Of a DNA stretch of 64,000 nucleotides, positions 36,517 to 45,427 are shown piece after piece. Both the position numbers and the translations under genes were made by a program. Under the pieces are notes generated by a model. The model ran no database searches. It was given only the letters and a program-made list of their open reading frames with translations, and was not told where the DNA came from. This stretch comes from Salinisphaera japonica YTM-1 (GTDB taxonomy: Bacteria > Pseudomonadota > Gammaproteobacteria > Nevskiales > Salinisphaeraceae), in assembly GCF_003788585.1 (NCBI RefSeq), contig NZ_AYKG01000009.1, positions 1 through 64,000 of the forward strand. Direction: 5' to 3'. Numbering within the stretch: the stretch's first letter is position 1; each line of letters starts with the position of its first letter.

Positions 36517-36835
36517 ATCCGCAAATAAACGCGAATTCGCGCGAATGAATACAGACATTTCTATCCGCAGATGGACGCAGATGAAACACAGATGGCTGGG
36601 TCGATAGCCGACATAGCCGACGCCGCTGCCAACAACGCCTCCGGCAAGAGCGTCTTTTATCTCTCGTGTTTATTGACAGTAATCAGCGTGAACTGACGAG
36701 TAACTACCTGTATTCATTCGCGTTCATTCGCGGACGGGTATGTCTTTCATCTCTTGTTTTTATCGGCGGCAATCGGTGTGCATCGGCGGATAACCGTCTG
36801 TATTCATTTGCGCTTATTCGCGTCTATTTGCGGAT
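36517..36835. repeat. Intergenic inverted-repeat element B (319 bp) with tandem internal copy
   Basis: Outer arms 36517-36554 and 36798-36835 (starting ATCCGCAAATA, ending GAATACAG) are reverse complements with only a handful of mismatches over 38 bp. A second module (ATCCGCAGATGGACGC, about 36564-36585) pairs loosely with about 36771-36792. The right side is doubled: 36657-36740 and 36745-36838 are diverged tandem copies with a period of about 90 bp. No gene lies here. It belongs to the same family as the elements at 19956, 45140 and 59708. Confidence 0.8.
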
Positions 36836-36854
36836 AACTATTTCTTTCAGACAC

Positions 36855-36883
36855 AAAAAAGCCGCCCCGAAGGACGGCTTTTT
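36855..36883 (-). terminator. Intrinsic terminator of the pnt operon
   Basis: On the minus strand GCCGTCC, tetraloop TTCG and GGGCGGC form a 7-bp stem followed by six T. It lies 22 bp beyond the pntB stop codon. A run of T also exists on the other strand, so it could work in both directions. Confidence 0.88.
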
Positions 36884-36904
36884 CAAGCGAGCGAGGCGAG
36901 CAGG

Positions 36905-38302
36905 CTAGATCTGCTTCAACCCGCTCGTCAGGTCAGAACAGACCTGTTTGGCATCGCCGAAGACCATGCGCGTGTTGTCGCCGAAGAACAGCGCGTTCTG
37001 GACGCCGGAGAAGCCGGTGCCCTTGCCACGCTTGATCACGTAGACCTCTTGGGCGGCGTCGACGTTCAGGATCGGCATGCCGTAGATCGGGCTGGACTCA
37101 TCGTCCTTGGCGGCCGGATTGACCACGTCGTTGGCGCCGATGACCAGGGCCGCGTCCGCGGTCGGGAACTCCGGGTTGATCTCGTCGATGTCGTAGATCA
37201 TGTCGTAGGGCACGCCGGCCTCGGCCAGCAGCACGTTCATATGCCCGGGCATACGCCCGGCCACCGGGTGGATAGCGAACTTGACGTCCACGCCGTGATC
37301 CTTCTGCAGCGCCTGCACGAACTCCCAGAGTTTATGCTGGGCCTGGGCCACGGCCAGGCCGTAGCCGGGCACGATGATCAAGGAATCGGCATAGGCCATG
37401 GAGGCGGCGGCGTCGAAGCCTTCGACCGATTTCATCTCGCCTTCCGGACCGCTGGCCTCGGCGCCGTCGTCCACGCCGAAACCGGCGAACAGCACGTTGG
37501 TGATCGAGCGGTTCATGCCCACAGCCATCAGCCAGGTCAGCAGCGACCCCGCGGCACCGACGACCATACCGGCGATGATCATGGCCGGGTTGTCGATCAC
37601 ATAGCCTTCAAACGCCACGGCCAGGCCGGTGAAGGCGTTGTACATGGAGATGACCACCGGCATGTCGGCGCCGCCGATCGGAATCGTGAGCAGCACGCCG
37701 AAGATCAGGCTGGCCAGGAAGAACAGCGTGACCAGTACCGGCGCGCCGTCATCCGAGCCCACGATGGACCAGCCCAGGATCACGATCAGCACGGCGAGCG
37801 CGCCATTGATGATCTGTTGGCCCGGCACGCGGAAGCTCTTGTCGAGCTTGCCTTCAAGCTTGGCCCAGGCAATCAGCGAGCCCGAGAACGACACGCCACC
37901 GATCAGCGCGCCGACCACGGCCATGATGATCAAGGCAAAGCCGTGCTCGAAGGCCGCGTGCGAGTACATCTCGACCAGGGCGATGGCCGCGGCCGCGCCG
38001 CCGCCCATGCCGTTATAGAGCGCGACCATCTGCGGCATGGCGGTCATCTGCACCGTCTTGCCGGTCTTGTAAGCCGCGCCGCCACCGATACCGATGGCGA
38101 TCAGCATCAACAGGTAATGCCAGAACCCGCCCTCGATGGCCGGGTGGAAGAAGGTGAAGACGACGGCCACGAGCATGCCGATACCGGCGAGCTTGATGCC
38201 TTTCTTGGCCGTGCGCGGCGAGCCCATCTGCTTGAGGCCGTAGATGAACAGAACGGCCGCGACGAAATAACTCGCGTTGACGATGAAATCCCAGAAACTC
38301 AT
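36905..38302 (-). CDS. pntB: NAD(P) transhydrogenase subunit beta
   Basis: This 465-residue inner-membrane subunit has eight or nine N-terminal helices forming part of the proton channel. The C-terminal NADP-binding dIII domain shows IVPGYGLAVAQAQHKL, HPVAGRMPGHMNVLLAEA, GANDVVNPAAK and IKRGKGTGFSGVQN. With PntA1/PntA2 it couples inward proton flow to hydride transfer from NADH to NADP+, making NADPH. It is the last gene of a three-gene operon with a clear terminator after it. Confidence 0.97.
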   Translation of the reverse strand: MSFWDFIVNASYFVAAVLFIYGLKQMGSPRTAKKGIKLAGIGMLVAVVFTFFHPAIEGGFWHYLLMLIAIGIGGGAAYKTGKTVQMTAMPQMVALYNGMGGGAAAAIALVEMYSHAAFEHGFALIIMAVVGALIGGVSFSGSLIAWAKLEGKLDKSFRVPGQQIINGALAVLIVILGWSIVGSDDGAPVLVTLFFLASLIFGVLLTIPIGGADMPVVISMYNAFTGLAVAFEGYVIDNPAMIIAGMVVGAAGSLLTWLMAVGMNRSITNVLFAGFGVDDGAEASGPEGEMKSVEGFDAAASMAYADSLIIVPGYGLAVAQAQHKLWEFVQALQKDHGVDVKFAIHPVAGRMPGHMNVLLAEAGVPYDMIYDIDEINPEFPTADAALVIGANDVVNPAAKDDESSPIYGMPILNVDAAQEVYVIKRGKGTGFSGVQNALFFGDNTRMVFGDAKQVCSDLTSGLKQI

Positions 38303-38340
38303 GTACAGGTTCCCCTAATTCGTTATGTGGTGGCGGCCGT

Positions 38341-38625
38341 TCAGTCCTTGGAGGACTTGAACATCTCGAGCATGCGCTCGGTCACGACATAGCCGCCGAC
38401 CGCGTTACCGGCGGCCAGGATCGTGCCGACGAAGCCGATCAGCGTCTCCCAGAAGCCGTCTGCGTTGCCCAGGGCCACCATCGCGCCCACGAGCACGATG
38501 CCGTGGACGAAGTTGGAACCCGACATGAGCGGGGTATGCAGGATGGTCGGAACCCGACCGATGATCTCGTAGCCGGTAAAGGCAGCGAGCATGAAGATAT
38601 AGAGTGCGACAAAGCCGGTAATCAT
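38341..38625 (-). CDS. pntA2: NAD(P) transhydrogenase subunit alpha 2
   Basis: This 94-residue membrane protein has about three helices (ITGFVALYIFMLAAFTGYEII, HGIVLVGAMVALGN, TLIGFVGTILAAGNAVGGYVV) with the RVPTILHTPLMSGSN signature that opens the alpha-subunit membrane domain. The alpha subunit is split into two proteins here, as in Rhodospirillum, rather than fused as in E. coli. It lies between pntA1 and pntB with gaps of about 40 bp. Confidence 0.94.
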   Translation of the reverse strand: MITGFVALYIFMLAAFTGYEIIGRVPTILHTPLMSGSNFVHGIVLVGAMVALGNADGFWETLIGFVGTILAAGNAVGGYVVTERMLEMFKSSKD

Positions 38626-38667
38626 GAGGTTATCTCCCTGGGAATTCGCGGGGCGCTGGCGTGGCGA

Positions 38668-39837
38668 TCAGGCACTTTCCAGTGCTTTCTTGACCGATTC
38701 ATTGACCAGCTCGCCGTCGCGGGTGAGCACGGACTTGGCTAGGATCTCGTCGTCCCAGTTGAAATCGATCTTGTAGGTCTTTTCGTCGGGCTTGGCCTCG
38801 TCTTGGCCGTCTTCTTCGACCACGAACAGCTGGATGAAGTTGAGCAGGTTCTGGGCATACATCTCGCTGGCGTGCTCGGCCAGAAGGGCCGGCACGTTGG
38901 AGGGCCCGTGGATGGTCACTGCCCCGTGGCTGACGGTTTCATCGGGCTTTGTCAGCTCGCAGTTACCGCCGCCAGAGGCGCCCAGATCGATCAATACGGC
39001 ACCGGGCTTCATGCCCTCGACCATGGCCTTGGACACGATCTTGGGCGCCGGCTTGCCGGGCACGGCCGCCGTGGTGATCACGGCATCGGCATCGGCCATG
39101 CTCTTGGCCAGCATGTCCTGCTGCTTCTGTTTCTCTTCCGCGGTCAGTTCACGGGCATAGCCGCCGTCGCCTTCGGCCTTCACGCCTTCGGCAACCAAGA
39201 ACTCGGCGCCCAGGGACTCGACCTGTTCCTTGGTGTCGGTGCGCACGTCATAGCCATAGACCTTGGCGCCCAAGCGTCCGGCCGTGGCGATGGCCTGCAG
39301 GCCCGCCACGCCGGCACCGATGACCAGCACCTTGGCCGGGCGGATCGTGCCGGCGGCGGTAGTCAGCATGGGCAGGAAACGCTCGAGCGCGTTGGCCGCC
39401 ATCAGGGCGGCCTTGTAGCCGGCGGCCGCGGCCTGCGAAGACAGTGCGTCCATGGACTGGGCGCGGGTGATACGCGGGATCAGCTCCATGGCGAAGCAGG
39501 TGACCTGCTGTTTTTTCAGTGCTTCGACGACGTCGGGATTGTTGTGGCCCTGCACGAAGCTGACCAGCACCGAGCCCTGTTTCATTTTGGCGATGTCATC
39601 GGTGGACGGCGCGTTGACGGCCAGCACGATATCGCGGCCGAACAGTTCCGAGCTGTCGTCGGAAAAGTTCACGTCGTCTTCAAAGGCATCGTCGGGAATC
39701 CGGCTGGCGTCCCCGGCGCCCTTGGCGATCAGCAGATCGACGTCGAGCTTGGTGAGTTTCTTGGCCACCTTGGGCACCATGGCGACCCGTTTTTCTCCGG
39801 CGGCGGTCTCTCTCGCAACAGAGATCGATACGGTCAT
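38668..39837 (-). CDS. pntA1: NAD(P) transhydrogenase subunit alpha 1 (NAD-binding)
   Basis: This cytoplasmic dI protein of about 389 residues starts at ATG 39837 (MTVSISVARETAAGEKRVAMVP). Its NAD-binding region has VLVIGAGVAGLQAIATAGRLGA, the mobile loop is nearby, and ITTAAVPGKPAPKIV and GGNCELTKP are conserved alanine dehydrogenase/transhydrogenase motifs. An in-frame extension to 39930 has no family similarity. It is the first gene of the pnt operon. Confidence 0.95.
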   Translation of the reverse strand: MTVSISVARETAAGEKRVAMVPKVAKKLTKLDVDLLIAKGAGDASRIPDDAFEDDVNFSDDSSELFGRDIVLAVNAPSTDDIAKMKQGSVLVSFVQGHNNPDVVEALKKQQVTCFAMELIPRITRAQSMDALSSQAAAAGYKAALMAANALERFLPMLTTAAGTIRPAKVLVIGAGVAGLQAIATAGRLGAKVYGYDVRTDTKEQVESLGAEFLVAEGVKAEGDGGYARELTAEEKQKQQDMLAKSMADADAVITTAAVPGKPAPKIVSKAMVEGMKPGAVLIDLGASGGGNCELTKPDETVSHGAVTIHGPSNVPALLAEHASEMYAQNLLNFIQLFVVEEDGQDEAKPDEKTYKIDFNWDDEILAKSVLTRDGELVNESVKKALESA

Positions 39838-39988
39838 AGTTATTCTCGGCGTGATGGTACGAAAAAGCGCCGATACCTTGTTCCGGTCTGTACGTGACAG
39901 GCCTGATCCCCCGGCATCGGCGTGTTTCAAGCAACCCCGAGTCTAACCATAATATCCGGACAATAGCGAGCGCGGCCGGTTTGGACGA

Positions 39989-40762
39989 TCAGCCGGCCGT
40001 GGGCCGCTGTGGCTGTTCCTCGACGTAGGTACGCGGCACATCAAAGCGGCTATCGGGGAGGGTTTTGTGAGAAATACCCGATAGCGTGCGCTGCTCGCCG
40101 GATACGCTGTCGATGAAGCGGATCGGCATGCCGTCGAGGTTTTGATAGGGCAGGCCGATGCCTTCCAGGCCCGTGCCTTCGAGCATTTCCTGGAGCAGGG
40201 CGAACATCGATTGCACGGTCTTGTAGCTCGTGCCGGAAAGCCCCAGCGCACCGGCGCTTGCCACGCACATGGTATCGGCGGCCTCGCCGTTGCGAATCAC
40301 CTGATAGATCTTGCAGGGCACACCGTTGACGGTGTCGCGCGCGCCGGTGGCCTCGAGGCCCACGCGTCCGGTGCCGCCCATGCCGGGGATCTCATCGGCC
40401 ATGGCCACGCGCGCTGCCGTGCGCTTGCCGTCGGGCAACTGGGACAGGCGCTGTTCCATACGGGCACGCATCTGGTCCATCTGGCTGCGGATGCGCGCCG
40501 CACTCGTGCGATCCAGGCGCGTATAGCGGCTCTGGCCGGGCTCGACCGAAAGAATGGCCGGATCATCGGCGCGATAAAGCTGCCACTCGCGGCCTTCGCC
40601 GTCGATGCGTATGGCCTCGGGCGTGATCGCGACATCATACGTGCCTGAGGCACCGACATAGGTCAGCGTGGTATCAGCCTGCGCGTTGCCCGCGCCGACA
40701 AGCCCGGCCAGTCCGCAGGCCAGCGCCGTGGTCGCGGCCAGCCGCTTGGAAAATCGTGTCAT
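39989..40762 (-). CDS. Periplasmic protein of unknown function (DUF4412-like)
   Basis: This protein of about 257 residues starts at ATG 40762 and has a signal peptide ending NAQA-D. The mature part begins TLTYVGASGTYDVAI, continues with a charged helix-rich middle (SQMDQMRARMEQRLSQLPDG), then VNGVPCKIYQVIRNGEAADTMCVAS with two cysteines that could form a disulfide. The pattern resembles DUF4412-type periplasmic proteins, but no function is known. It stands alone, convergent with nothing, upstream and antiparallel to the exonuclease gene. Confidence 0.6.
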   Translation of the reverse strand: MTRFSKRLAATTALACGLAGLVGAGNAQADTTLTYVGASGTYDVAITPEAIRIDGEGREWQLYRADDPAILSVEPGQSRYTRLDRTSAARIRSQMDQMRARMEQRLSQLPDGKRTAARVAMADEIPGMGGTGRVGLEATGARDTVNGVPCKIYQVIRNGEAADTMCVASAGALGLSGTSYKTVQSMFALLQEMLEGTGLEGIGLPYQNLDGMPIRFIDSVSGEQRTLSGISHKTLPDSRFDVPRTYVEEQPQRPTAG

Positions 40763-40804
40763 CTGAAAACTCCTTGGTGTATCCGGCATCGGGCGGCGCT
40801 GGAC

Positions 40805-40836
40805 GCGGACTCGTATGAAACCTCAACACGCCCTAG
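40805..40836. repeat. 32-bp dispersed upstream repeat, copy 2
   Basis: This is the second copy of the repeat at 29-60, with 27 of 32 bases identical and the same orientation. It ends 3 bp before the ATG of the exonuclease gene, so it occupies the position of a core promoter. The exonuclease start has no Shine-Dalgarno sequence. Confidence 0.5.
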
Positions 40837-40839
40837 ACT

Positions 40840-41721
40840 ATGCCGATGCTTCTGATCGATGCCAGTGTCTATATCTTCCGGGCGTTCCATGCCCTGCCGT
40901 CGAGTATCAAGGGCCGCGACGGCCAGGCGCTGAACGCACTGCACGGCTACGCCGACTGCCTGCTGCAGCTACTGGCCGATGACGCAGCCCGCCGGTCGGT
41001 GGTCGCCTGCTTCGATGAGTCGTTGACCTCGTCGTTTCGTAACGCGCTTTATAGCGATTACAAGGCCACCCGCGAGACGCCACCCGAGGCACTCGTTGCC
41101 CAGATTCAGGCATGTCGTGATCTGAGCCAGGCGCTGGGCGTGGCCACGGTCTCGAGTCCGATCTACGAGGCCGACGATCTCATCGGCACGCTGATGCAGG
41201 GCCACGAGGGCCCGGTCACGATCGCCAGTTCCGACAAGGATCTGGCCCAGCTGCTGCGCGACGATCACAACGATACGCTCTGGGATTTCGGCCGCGATGT
41301 GCGCTACGACCGCCAGGCCATTCAGGCCAAATTCGGCGTGCGCTGCGAGCAGATACCGGATTATCTGGCACTGGTGGGCGACACGGTCGACAATATTCCC
41401 GGCGTAGCTGGTATCGGGGCCAAACGGGCCGCGACACTGCTGGCCCGCTGGGCCACGCTTGACGCGCTTCTGGATGATCTCGACGGGCTTGCCGGCGCCG
41501 ATCTGCGCGGGGCGAAAGGGCTGGCCGAGAAGCTGGCCGCCGGCCAGGCCCAGGCCCGGCTATCCAAACGGCTGGCCACGATCGTCACCGATATTGATCT
41601 ATCGAGTGCGGCGCGTGTCGTCGAGCGCGGCCCGGTTGACGATCAAGCCCTGGTTGATCTGTGTGAGCGCGTGGGCGCCGGCCGCGGCCTGCGCAAGAAG
41701 CTGAGTGTGGCCACGGCTTGA
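40840..41721 (+). CDS. 5'-3' exonuclease / flap endonuclease (Xni/ExoIX-like)
   Basis: This 293-residue stand-alone protein resembles the 5' nuclease domain of DNA polymerase I. Metal-binding acidic residues are in LLIDASVYIFRAF, CFDESLTSSFR, YEADDLIGTL and SSDKDL. YKATRETPP forms the arch and YLALVGDTVDNIPGVAGIGAKRA the helix-hairpin-helix. It would remove RNA primers or flaps. Its stop overlaps the TTG start of the next gene. There is no recognisable ribosome site: the 32-bp repeat ends immediately upstream, so translation may start on a leaderless message. Confidence 0.9.
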   Translation: MPMLLIDASVYIFRAFHALPSSIKGRDGQALNALHGYADCLLQLLADDAARRSVVACFDESLTSSFRNALYSDYKATRETPPEALVAQIQACRDLSQALGVATVSSPIYEADDLIGTLMQGHEGPVTIASSDKDLAQLLRDDHNDTLWDFGRDVRYDRQAIQAKFGVRCEQIPDYLALVGDTVDNIPGVAGIGAKRAATLLARWATLDALLDDLDGLAGADLRGAKGLAEKLAAGQAQARLSKRLATIVTDIDLSSAARVVERGPVDDQALVDLCERVGAGRGLRKKLSVATA

Positions 41722-42608
41722 GCGACGAGACGATCAGCCAGGCGCTGGCCGGCATCATCACCACGGCCACCGGCCGGGCGTTCTCGTTGCAGGGCCAGCA
41801 GCGCGCGCTGGGCGGTGACGCCAGCCAGGCGAGCGTGCTCACCGGTGACGATGGCCGGCGGTTTTTCGTCAAGCTCGACCACGCCGCGGCCGAGCCCTTG
41901 TTGGCCGCCGAGGCCGCCGGCCTGGAAGAGCTGGCCCAGTCGCGCACGATTCGTGTGCCCGCGGTAATCGCGGTCGGCCACACGCAAGGCCGGGCTTATC
42001 TCGTGATCGAGCATGTCGGTCTGCGCCGGGCTGATCGCGCCTGTCTGATTCATTTTGGCGAAGCCCTCGCCGAGCTGCACGGCATTGTCGCCCCGCGTCA
42101 TGGCTGGCACCACGACAACCTGCTGGGGGCGACACACCAATACAACACCCCCCACGGCGACTGGCTGGAGTTCTGGCGTGAAAACCGCCTGGCGGTGATG
42201 CTCGACGCGCTGGCCGCCGATGAGCCGGCGCTGGCCCGTGACGGGGATCGTCTGCTTTCGGTGCTGCCCACACTGCTGGCCGGCCATGCGCCGGAGCCCT
42301 CATTGCTCCACGGTGATCTCTGGTCCGGCAACATGGCGATGGACGAAACCGGGCGCCCGGTCATCTATGATCCGGCGGTGTATTACGGGGATCGCGAAAC
42401 CGATCTGGCCATGACCGAGCTGTTCGGCGGGTTCGGCCCGGCCTTCTACGAGGCCTACTGGGCCAGCTGGCCGATGCGCGCCGAATACCGCGAAATCCGC
42501 CGCCCGCTGTATCAGCTGTATCATCTGCTCAACCACGCGCGGCTGTTCGGTAGCGGTTACGTCGCGCCCAGCCAGCGCATCATGCGTCAACTTGTGGCCA
42601 TGGCCTGA
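41718..42608 (+). CDS. Fructosamine kinase family protein
   Basis: This 296-residue kinase-fold protein starts with TTG, overlapping the exonuclease stop. It has the Lys-binding FFVKLDHA strand, AYLVIEHVGL, the catalytic LLHGDLWSGNMAMD loop and the metal site PVIYDPAVYYGDRETDLAMTEL. The latter two are the fructosamine-3-kinase/YniA signature. It phosphorylates ketosamines (Amadori adducts) on proteins or small molecules, leading to deglycation. Confidence 0.9.
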   Translation: MSDETISQALAGIITTATGRAFSLQGQQRALGGDASQASVLTGDDGRRFFVKLDHAAAEPLLAAEAAGLEELAQSRTIRVPAVIAVGHTQGRAYLVIEHVGLRRADRACLIHFGEALAELHGIVAPRHGWHHDNLLGATHQYNTPHGDWLEFWRENRLAVMLDALAADEPALARDGDRLLSVLPTLLAGHAPEPSLLHGDLWSGNMAMDETGRPVIYDPAVYYGDRETDLAMTELFGGFGPAFYEAYWASWPMRAEYREIRRPLYQLYHLLNHARLFGSGYVAPSQRIMRQLVAMA

Positions 42609-42704
42609 TATTTGGCGCGGCGGGGGCGGCTGTGTTAACAACACGCCGCACGCAAGTCGCACGACCAGCTCGTGGGCGACGATTTTCTTTGCGATGGGCC
42701 CATC

Positions 42705-43532
42705 ATGAGCGATATTCCCGTACTGGACACGCGCCCACCCGCCGGCCTGAGCCCGGGCGGTGTCGCGGCCAAGAAGCTGACCAAGCGCATCCGCCGGCTG
42801 ACCGGCCAGGCCATTGTGGATTACGACATGATTCGCGACGGCGATCGCGTGATGGTATGTCTGTCCGGCGGCAAGGACAGTTATACCCTGCTGGACACCT
42901 TGTTATACCTGCAGCGCGTGGCCCCCATCGACTTCACCATCCGCGCGGTCAATCTGGACCAGAAACAGCCGGGTTTCCCCGAGCATATTCTGCCGAACTA
43001 TCTGGCCGAGCTCGGCGTGGACTATGAGGTCATCGAGCGCGATACCTATTCGGTCGTGACCGAAAAGATTGCGCCCGGGGCGACCATGTGCGGGCTGTGC
43101 TCGCGGCTCAGGCGCGGCATTCTGTATCGCTACGCGCGCGAGCAGGGCTTCAACCGCATCGCCCTGGGGCATCATCGTGATGACATCGTCGAGACCATGT
43201 TTCTCAACATGTTTTACGGCGGGCGCATGGCCGCCATGCCGCCCAAGCTGCTCTCCGACGATGGCGATAACGTGGTGATTCGGCCGTTGTCTTACTGTGC
43301 TGAGAAAGACATCGAGAAATTCTCGCGTCTGTCACAACACCCGATCATTCCCTGCAACCTGTGTGGCTCACAAGAGAATCTGGCGCGCCAGAACGTCAAG
43401 GCCATGCTCGCCGAGTGGGAAACCGCCGATCCGGGGCGCTCGGAGCGCATCTTTCGTTCGATGACGCGCATCGCGCCCTCGCAGATGGCCGATCGTGACC
43501 TGTTCGATTTCGCCGGGCTGACCGCAGACTGA
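42705..43532 (+). CDS. ttcA: tRNA 2-thiocytidine biosynthesis protein TtcA
   Basis: This protein of about 275 residues starts at ATG 42705. The PP-loop is [11 protein letters not shown] and the Fe-S cluster cysteines are in [12 protein letters not shown] and [10 protein letters not shown]. The conserved [29 protein letters not shown] region is present. It thiolates cytidine 32 of tRNA using a 4Fe-4S cluster and ATP. The in-frame codon at 42672 is rejected because ATG 42705 gives the usual N-terminus. Confidence 0.96.
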   Translation: MSDIPVLDTRPPAGLSPGGVAAKKLTKRIRRLTGQAIVDYDMIRDGDRVMVCLSGGKDSYTLLDTLLYLQRVAPIDFTIRAVNLDQKQPGFPEHILPNYLAELGVDYEVIERDTYSVVTEKIAPGATMCGLCSRLRRGILYRYAREQGFNRIALGHHRDDIVETMFLNMFYGGRMAAMPPKLLSDDGDNVVIRPLSYCAEKDIEKFSRLSQHPIIPCNLCGSQENLARQNVKAMLAEWETADPGRSERIFRSMTRIAPSQMADRDLFDFAGLTAD

Positions 43533-43653
43533 ATCGCCGGTCGCAATGGTTTAGCCGTGTTTTGATAGCCTGAACCTCAACGCGGTATTTCTTCGATAGC
43601 GCTGGGCAATAGCCGGAATCCGAAATGATACGGAGCCCGTAAGCGCATATTTC

Positions 43654-43682
43654 TTGAAAACCATTCTCAGCCGCCGCATACT
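43654..43682 (+). promoter_or_regulatory. Predicted promoter and inverted repeat upstream of the desaturase
   Basis: TTGAAA (43654-43659), a 17-bp spacer and CATACT (43677-43682) form a credible sigma-70 promoter. An inverted repeat GTGTG-tacggttgtg-CACAC starts just past the predicted transcription start (about 43691-43710) and could be an operator for a fatty-acid regulator. The leader is about 55 nt. Confidence 0.45.
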
Positions 43683-43746
43683 TAATGCATGTGTGTACGG
43701 TTGTGCACACCAACGATTTTCTAGTGTCTGACGAGGTTCGCCTGCA

Positions 43747-44937
43747 ATGAGCGAAAGACGTTTCCCGGGCAATCAGCACATGGATGACCACTTCGACTGG
43801 TGGAACTTCATTCCCATGGGCCTGATGCACCTAAGCCTCATCGGTATTTTCTGGACCGGCTTCACCGTGACCTCGGTCGCGCTGTGCGTGGGTCTATATA
43901 TCCTCCGTGTGTTCGGTATCACGGGCGGCTATCACCGATATTTCTCCCACCGCGGCTACAAGACCAGCCGTGTATTCCAGTTCGTCATGGCGTTTCTGGG
44001 CGCGACCGCGATGCAGAAAGGCCCGCTCTGGTGGTCGGCCAAGCATCGCGAGCATCATCGCGACACCGACGAACCCAATGACGGGCACAGCCCGCGCCAG
44101 TACGGTTTCTTCGATGCCCACGTCGGCTGGATCTATCGCGAAGCGCGGTCCAACCCCGACATGGACCTGATGAAGGACTTCTCGAAGTATCCGGAACTGC
44201 GCTGGGTCGAACGGCATCAATACATGCCGGGTATCCTGACGGCCATCTTCTGTGGTCTGGTCGGCGGCTGGTCAGGCTTCTTGGTGGGCTTCATGCTCTC
44301 CACGATCCTGGTTTATCACGCCACGTTCACGATCAACTCGCTGAACCACATGATCGGTCGTCAGCGTTATTTGACTGGCGACGACTCGCGCAACAACTGG
44401 TTCCTGGCGATCCTGTCGCTGGGCGAAGGCTGGCACAACAACCATCACTATTATCCGGCGACTGCACGTAACGGGTTCTTCTGGTGGGAAATCGATGTGA
44501 CCTATTACATGCTGCTGGGCCTGTCGAAGGTTGGCCTGGTCTGGGATCTGCGTCAGCCGCCCAAGACCATTCTGGCCAATGAGAAAGCGCCCACGCAGAA
44601 GATCATCGACAAGTGCGCGGTGTATATCGCCGAGGGTTTCTCGGCCGACCGCATCACCGCCAACCTGCGCACGCGCTGGGAAGGCAGCCACATCATGGAT
44701 GACCTGCGCGGTCATGCCCGTGACAAGTGGAGTGCTGCCGAGGCTTATGTGGCCGAGCTGGAGCTGCCGGATCTGCCGAGCGCCGACGAGCTCAAGACGC
44801 GTGCACAGAAGCAGTTCAAGATCCAGCACGAAGGGCTTGATCGGGCCATCGAGCGGGCACAGGCCATGCTGCGACGCTCGGTCTCCGAGCGCCTGATTGA
44901 ACAGGCTGCTCGTGACGAGCGCCAAGCGGCTGCCTGA
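43747..44937 (+). CDS. Acyl-CoA delta-9 desaturase (membrane fatty-acid desaturase)
   Basis: This 396-residue di-iron membrane enzyme has three His boxes: HRYFSHR, HREHHRD and EGWHNNHH, plus HATFTINSLNHMIG. There are four membrane helices in the first 210 residues. A long charged C-terminal extension (residues about 285-396, helical) goes beyond the usual core; its role is unknown. It introduces a cis double bond in saturated acyl chains to keep membranes fluid. It stands alone with a promoter upstream and a strong terminator downstream. Confidence 0.93.
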   Translation: MSERRFPGNQHMDDHFDWWNFIPMGLMHLSLIGIFWTGFTVTSVALCVGLYILRVFGITGGYHRYFSHRGYKTSRVFQFVMAFLGATAMQKGPLWWSAKHREHHRDTDEPNDGHSPRQYGFFDAHVGWIYREARSNPDMDLMKDFSKYPELRWVERHQYMPGILTAIFCGLVGGWSGFLVGFMLSTILVYHATFTINSLNHMIGRQRYLTGDDSRNNWFLAILSLGEGWHNNHHYYPATARNGFFWWEIDVTYYMLLGLSKVGLVWDLRQPPKTILANEKAPTQKIIDKCAVYIAEGFSADRITANLRTRWEGSHIMDDLRGHARDKWSAAEAYVAELELPDLPSADELKTRAQKQFKIQHEGLDRAIERAQAMLRRSVSERLIEQAARDERQAAA

Positions 44938-44971
44938 TCGACGGCTAGAAAATCCGCTCTAACGAGCGACA

Positions 44972-45003
44972 AAGCCCGCTCTCTTCGGAGGGCGGGCTTT
45001 TTT
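44972..45003 (+). terminator. Intrinsic terminator after the desaturase
   Basis: AAGCCCGC, a short UUCG-type loop region and GCGGGCTT form a stem followed by six T, 35 bp after the stop codon. Confidence 0.92.
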
Positions 45004-45139
45004 ATGTTCGGAGGCCGCGTTTTCAGCGCGCACCCGCCGATGGGGTCGATTGAAAAGCGCGTAGGGGTAGCGTCGAGACGAGTAGCCTAGCCCGTCGGCT
45101 TATAGCCTGTTGCGGCTGCGAGGGCGTTCTCGAAAAATC

Positions 45140-45376
45140 ATCCGCAGATTTCACAGATTAGGGCCCCGGGGGGGCTTTTTGACACGGTGCGCAAATGAGC
45201 GCGAATAGACGCCAATTTCACGGATTAAAACCCGGGATGAAAAACCTCCGCCGGTGAGTCATGATGACTCGTGAGCCGTCGCGCCCGTCAGCCAATCTGT
45301 GTCATCTGTGCAATCTGCGGATTGTCTTCTTTTTATCTGCTTTCTTATTCGTGTTTATTGGCGTCCATCTACGGAC
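45140..45376. repeat. Intergenic inverted-repeat element C (237 bp)
   Basis: ATCCGCAGATTTCACAGATT (45140-45159) is mirrored by AATCTGTG and CAATCTGCGGAT (45293-45322). An inner GCGCAAATGAGCGCGAAT module with GACGCCAAT (45187-45217) is mirrored by 45347-45376, which ends in ACGGAC. The order of the two modules differs from elements A and B. Near the centre is a perfect 15-bp palindrome GAGTCATGATGACTC (45256-45270). There is no coding content; it lies between convergent genes. Confidence 0.7.
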
Positions 45377-45427
45377 AAAAGAGCGCTGGTGTAGGCCCGA
45401 AACGCAGCGCTACAAGAGCCAGCCCGA

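Noticed and set aside
37049-38392. A 447-codon plus-strand open frame opposite pntB
   Set aside because: Same reason: low-complexity His/Asp/Gly-rich product, complementary to a well-recognised transhydrogenase subunit.
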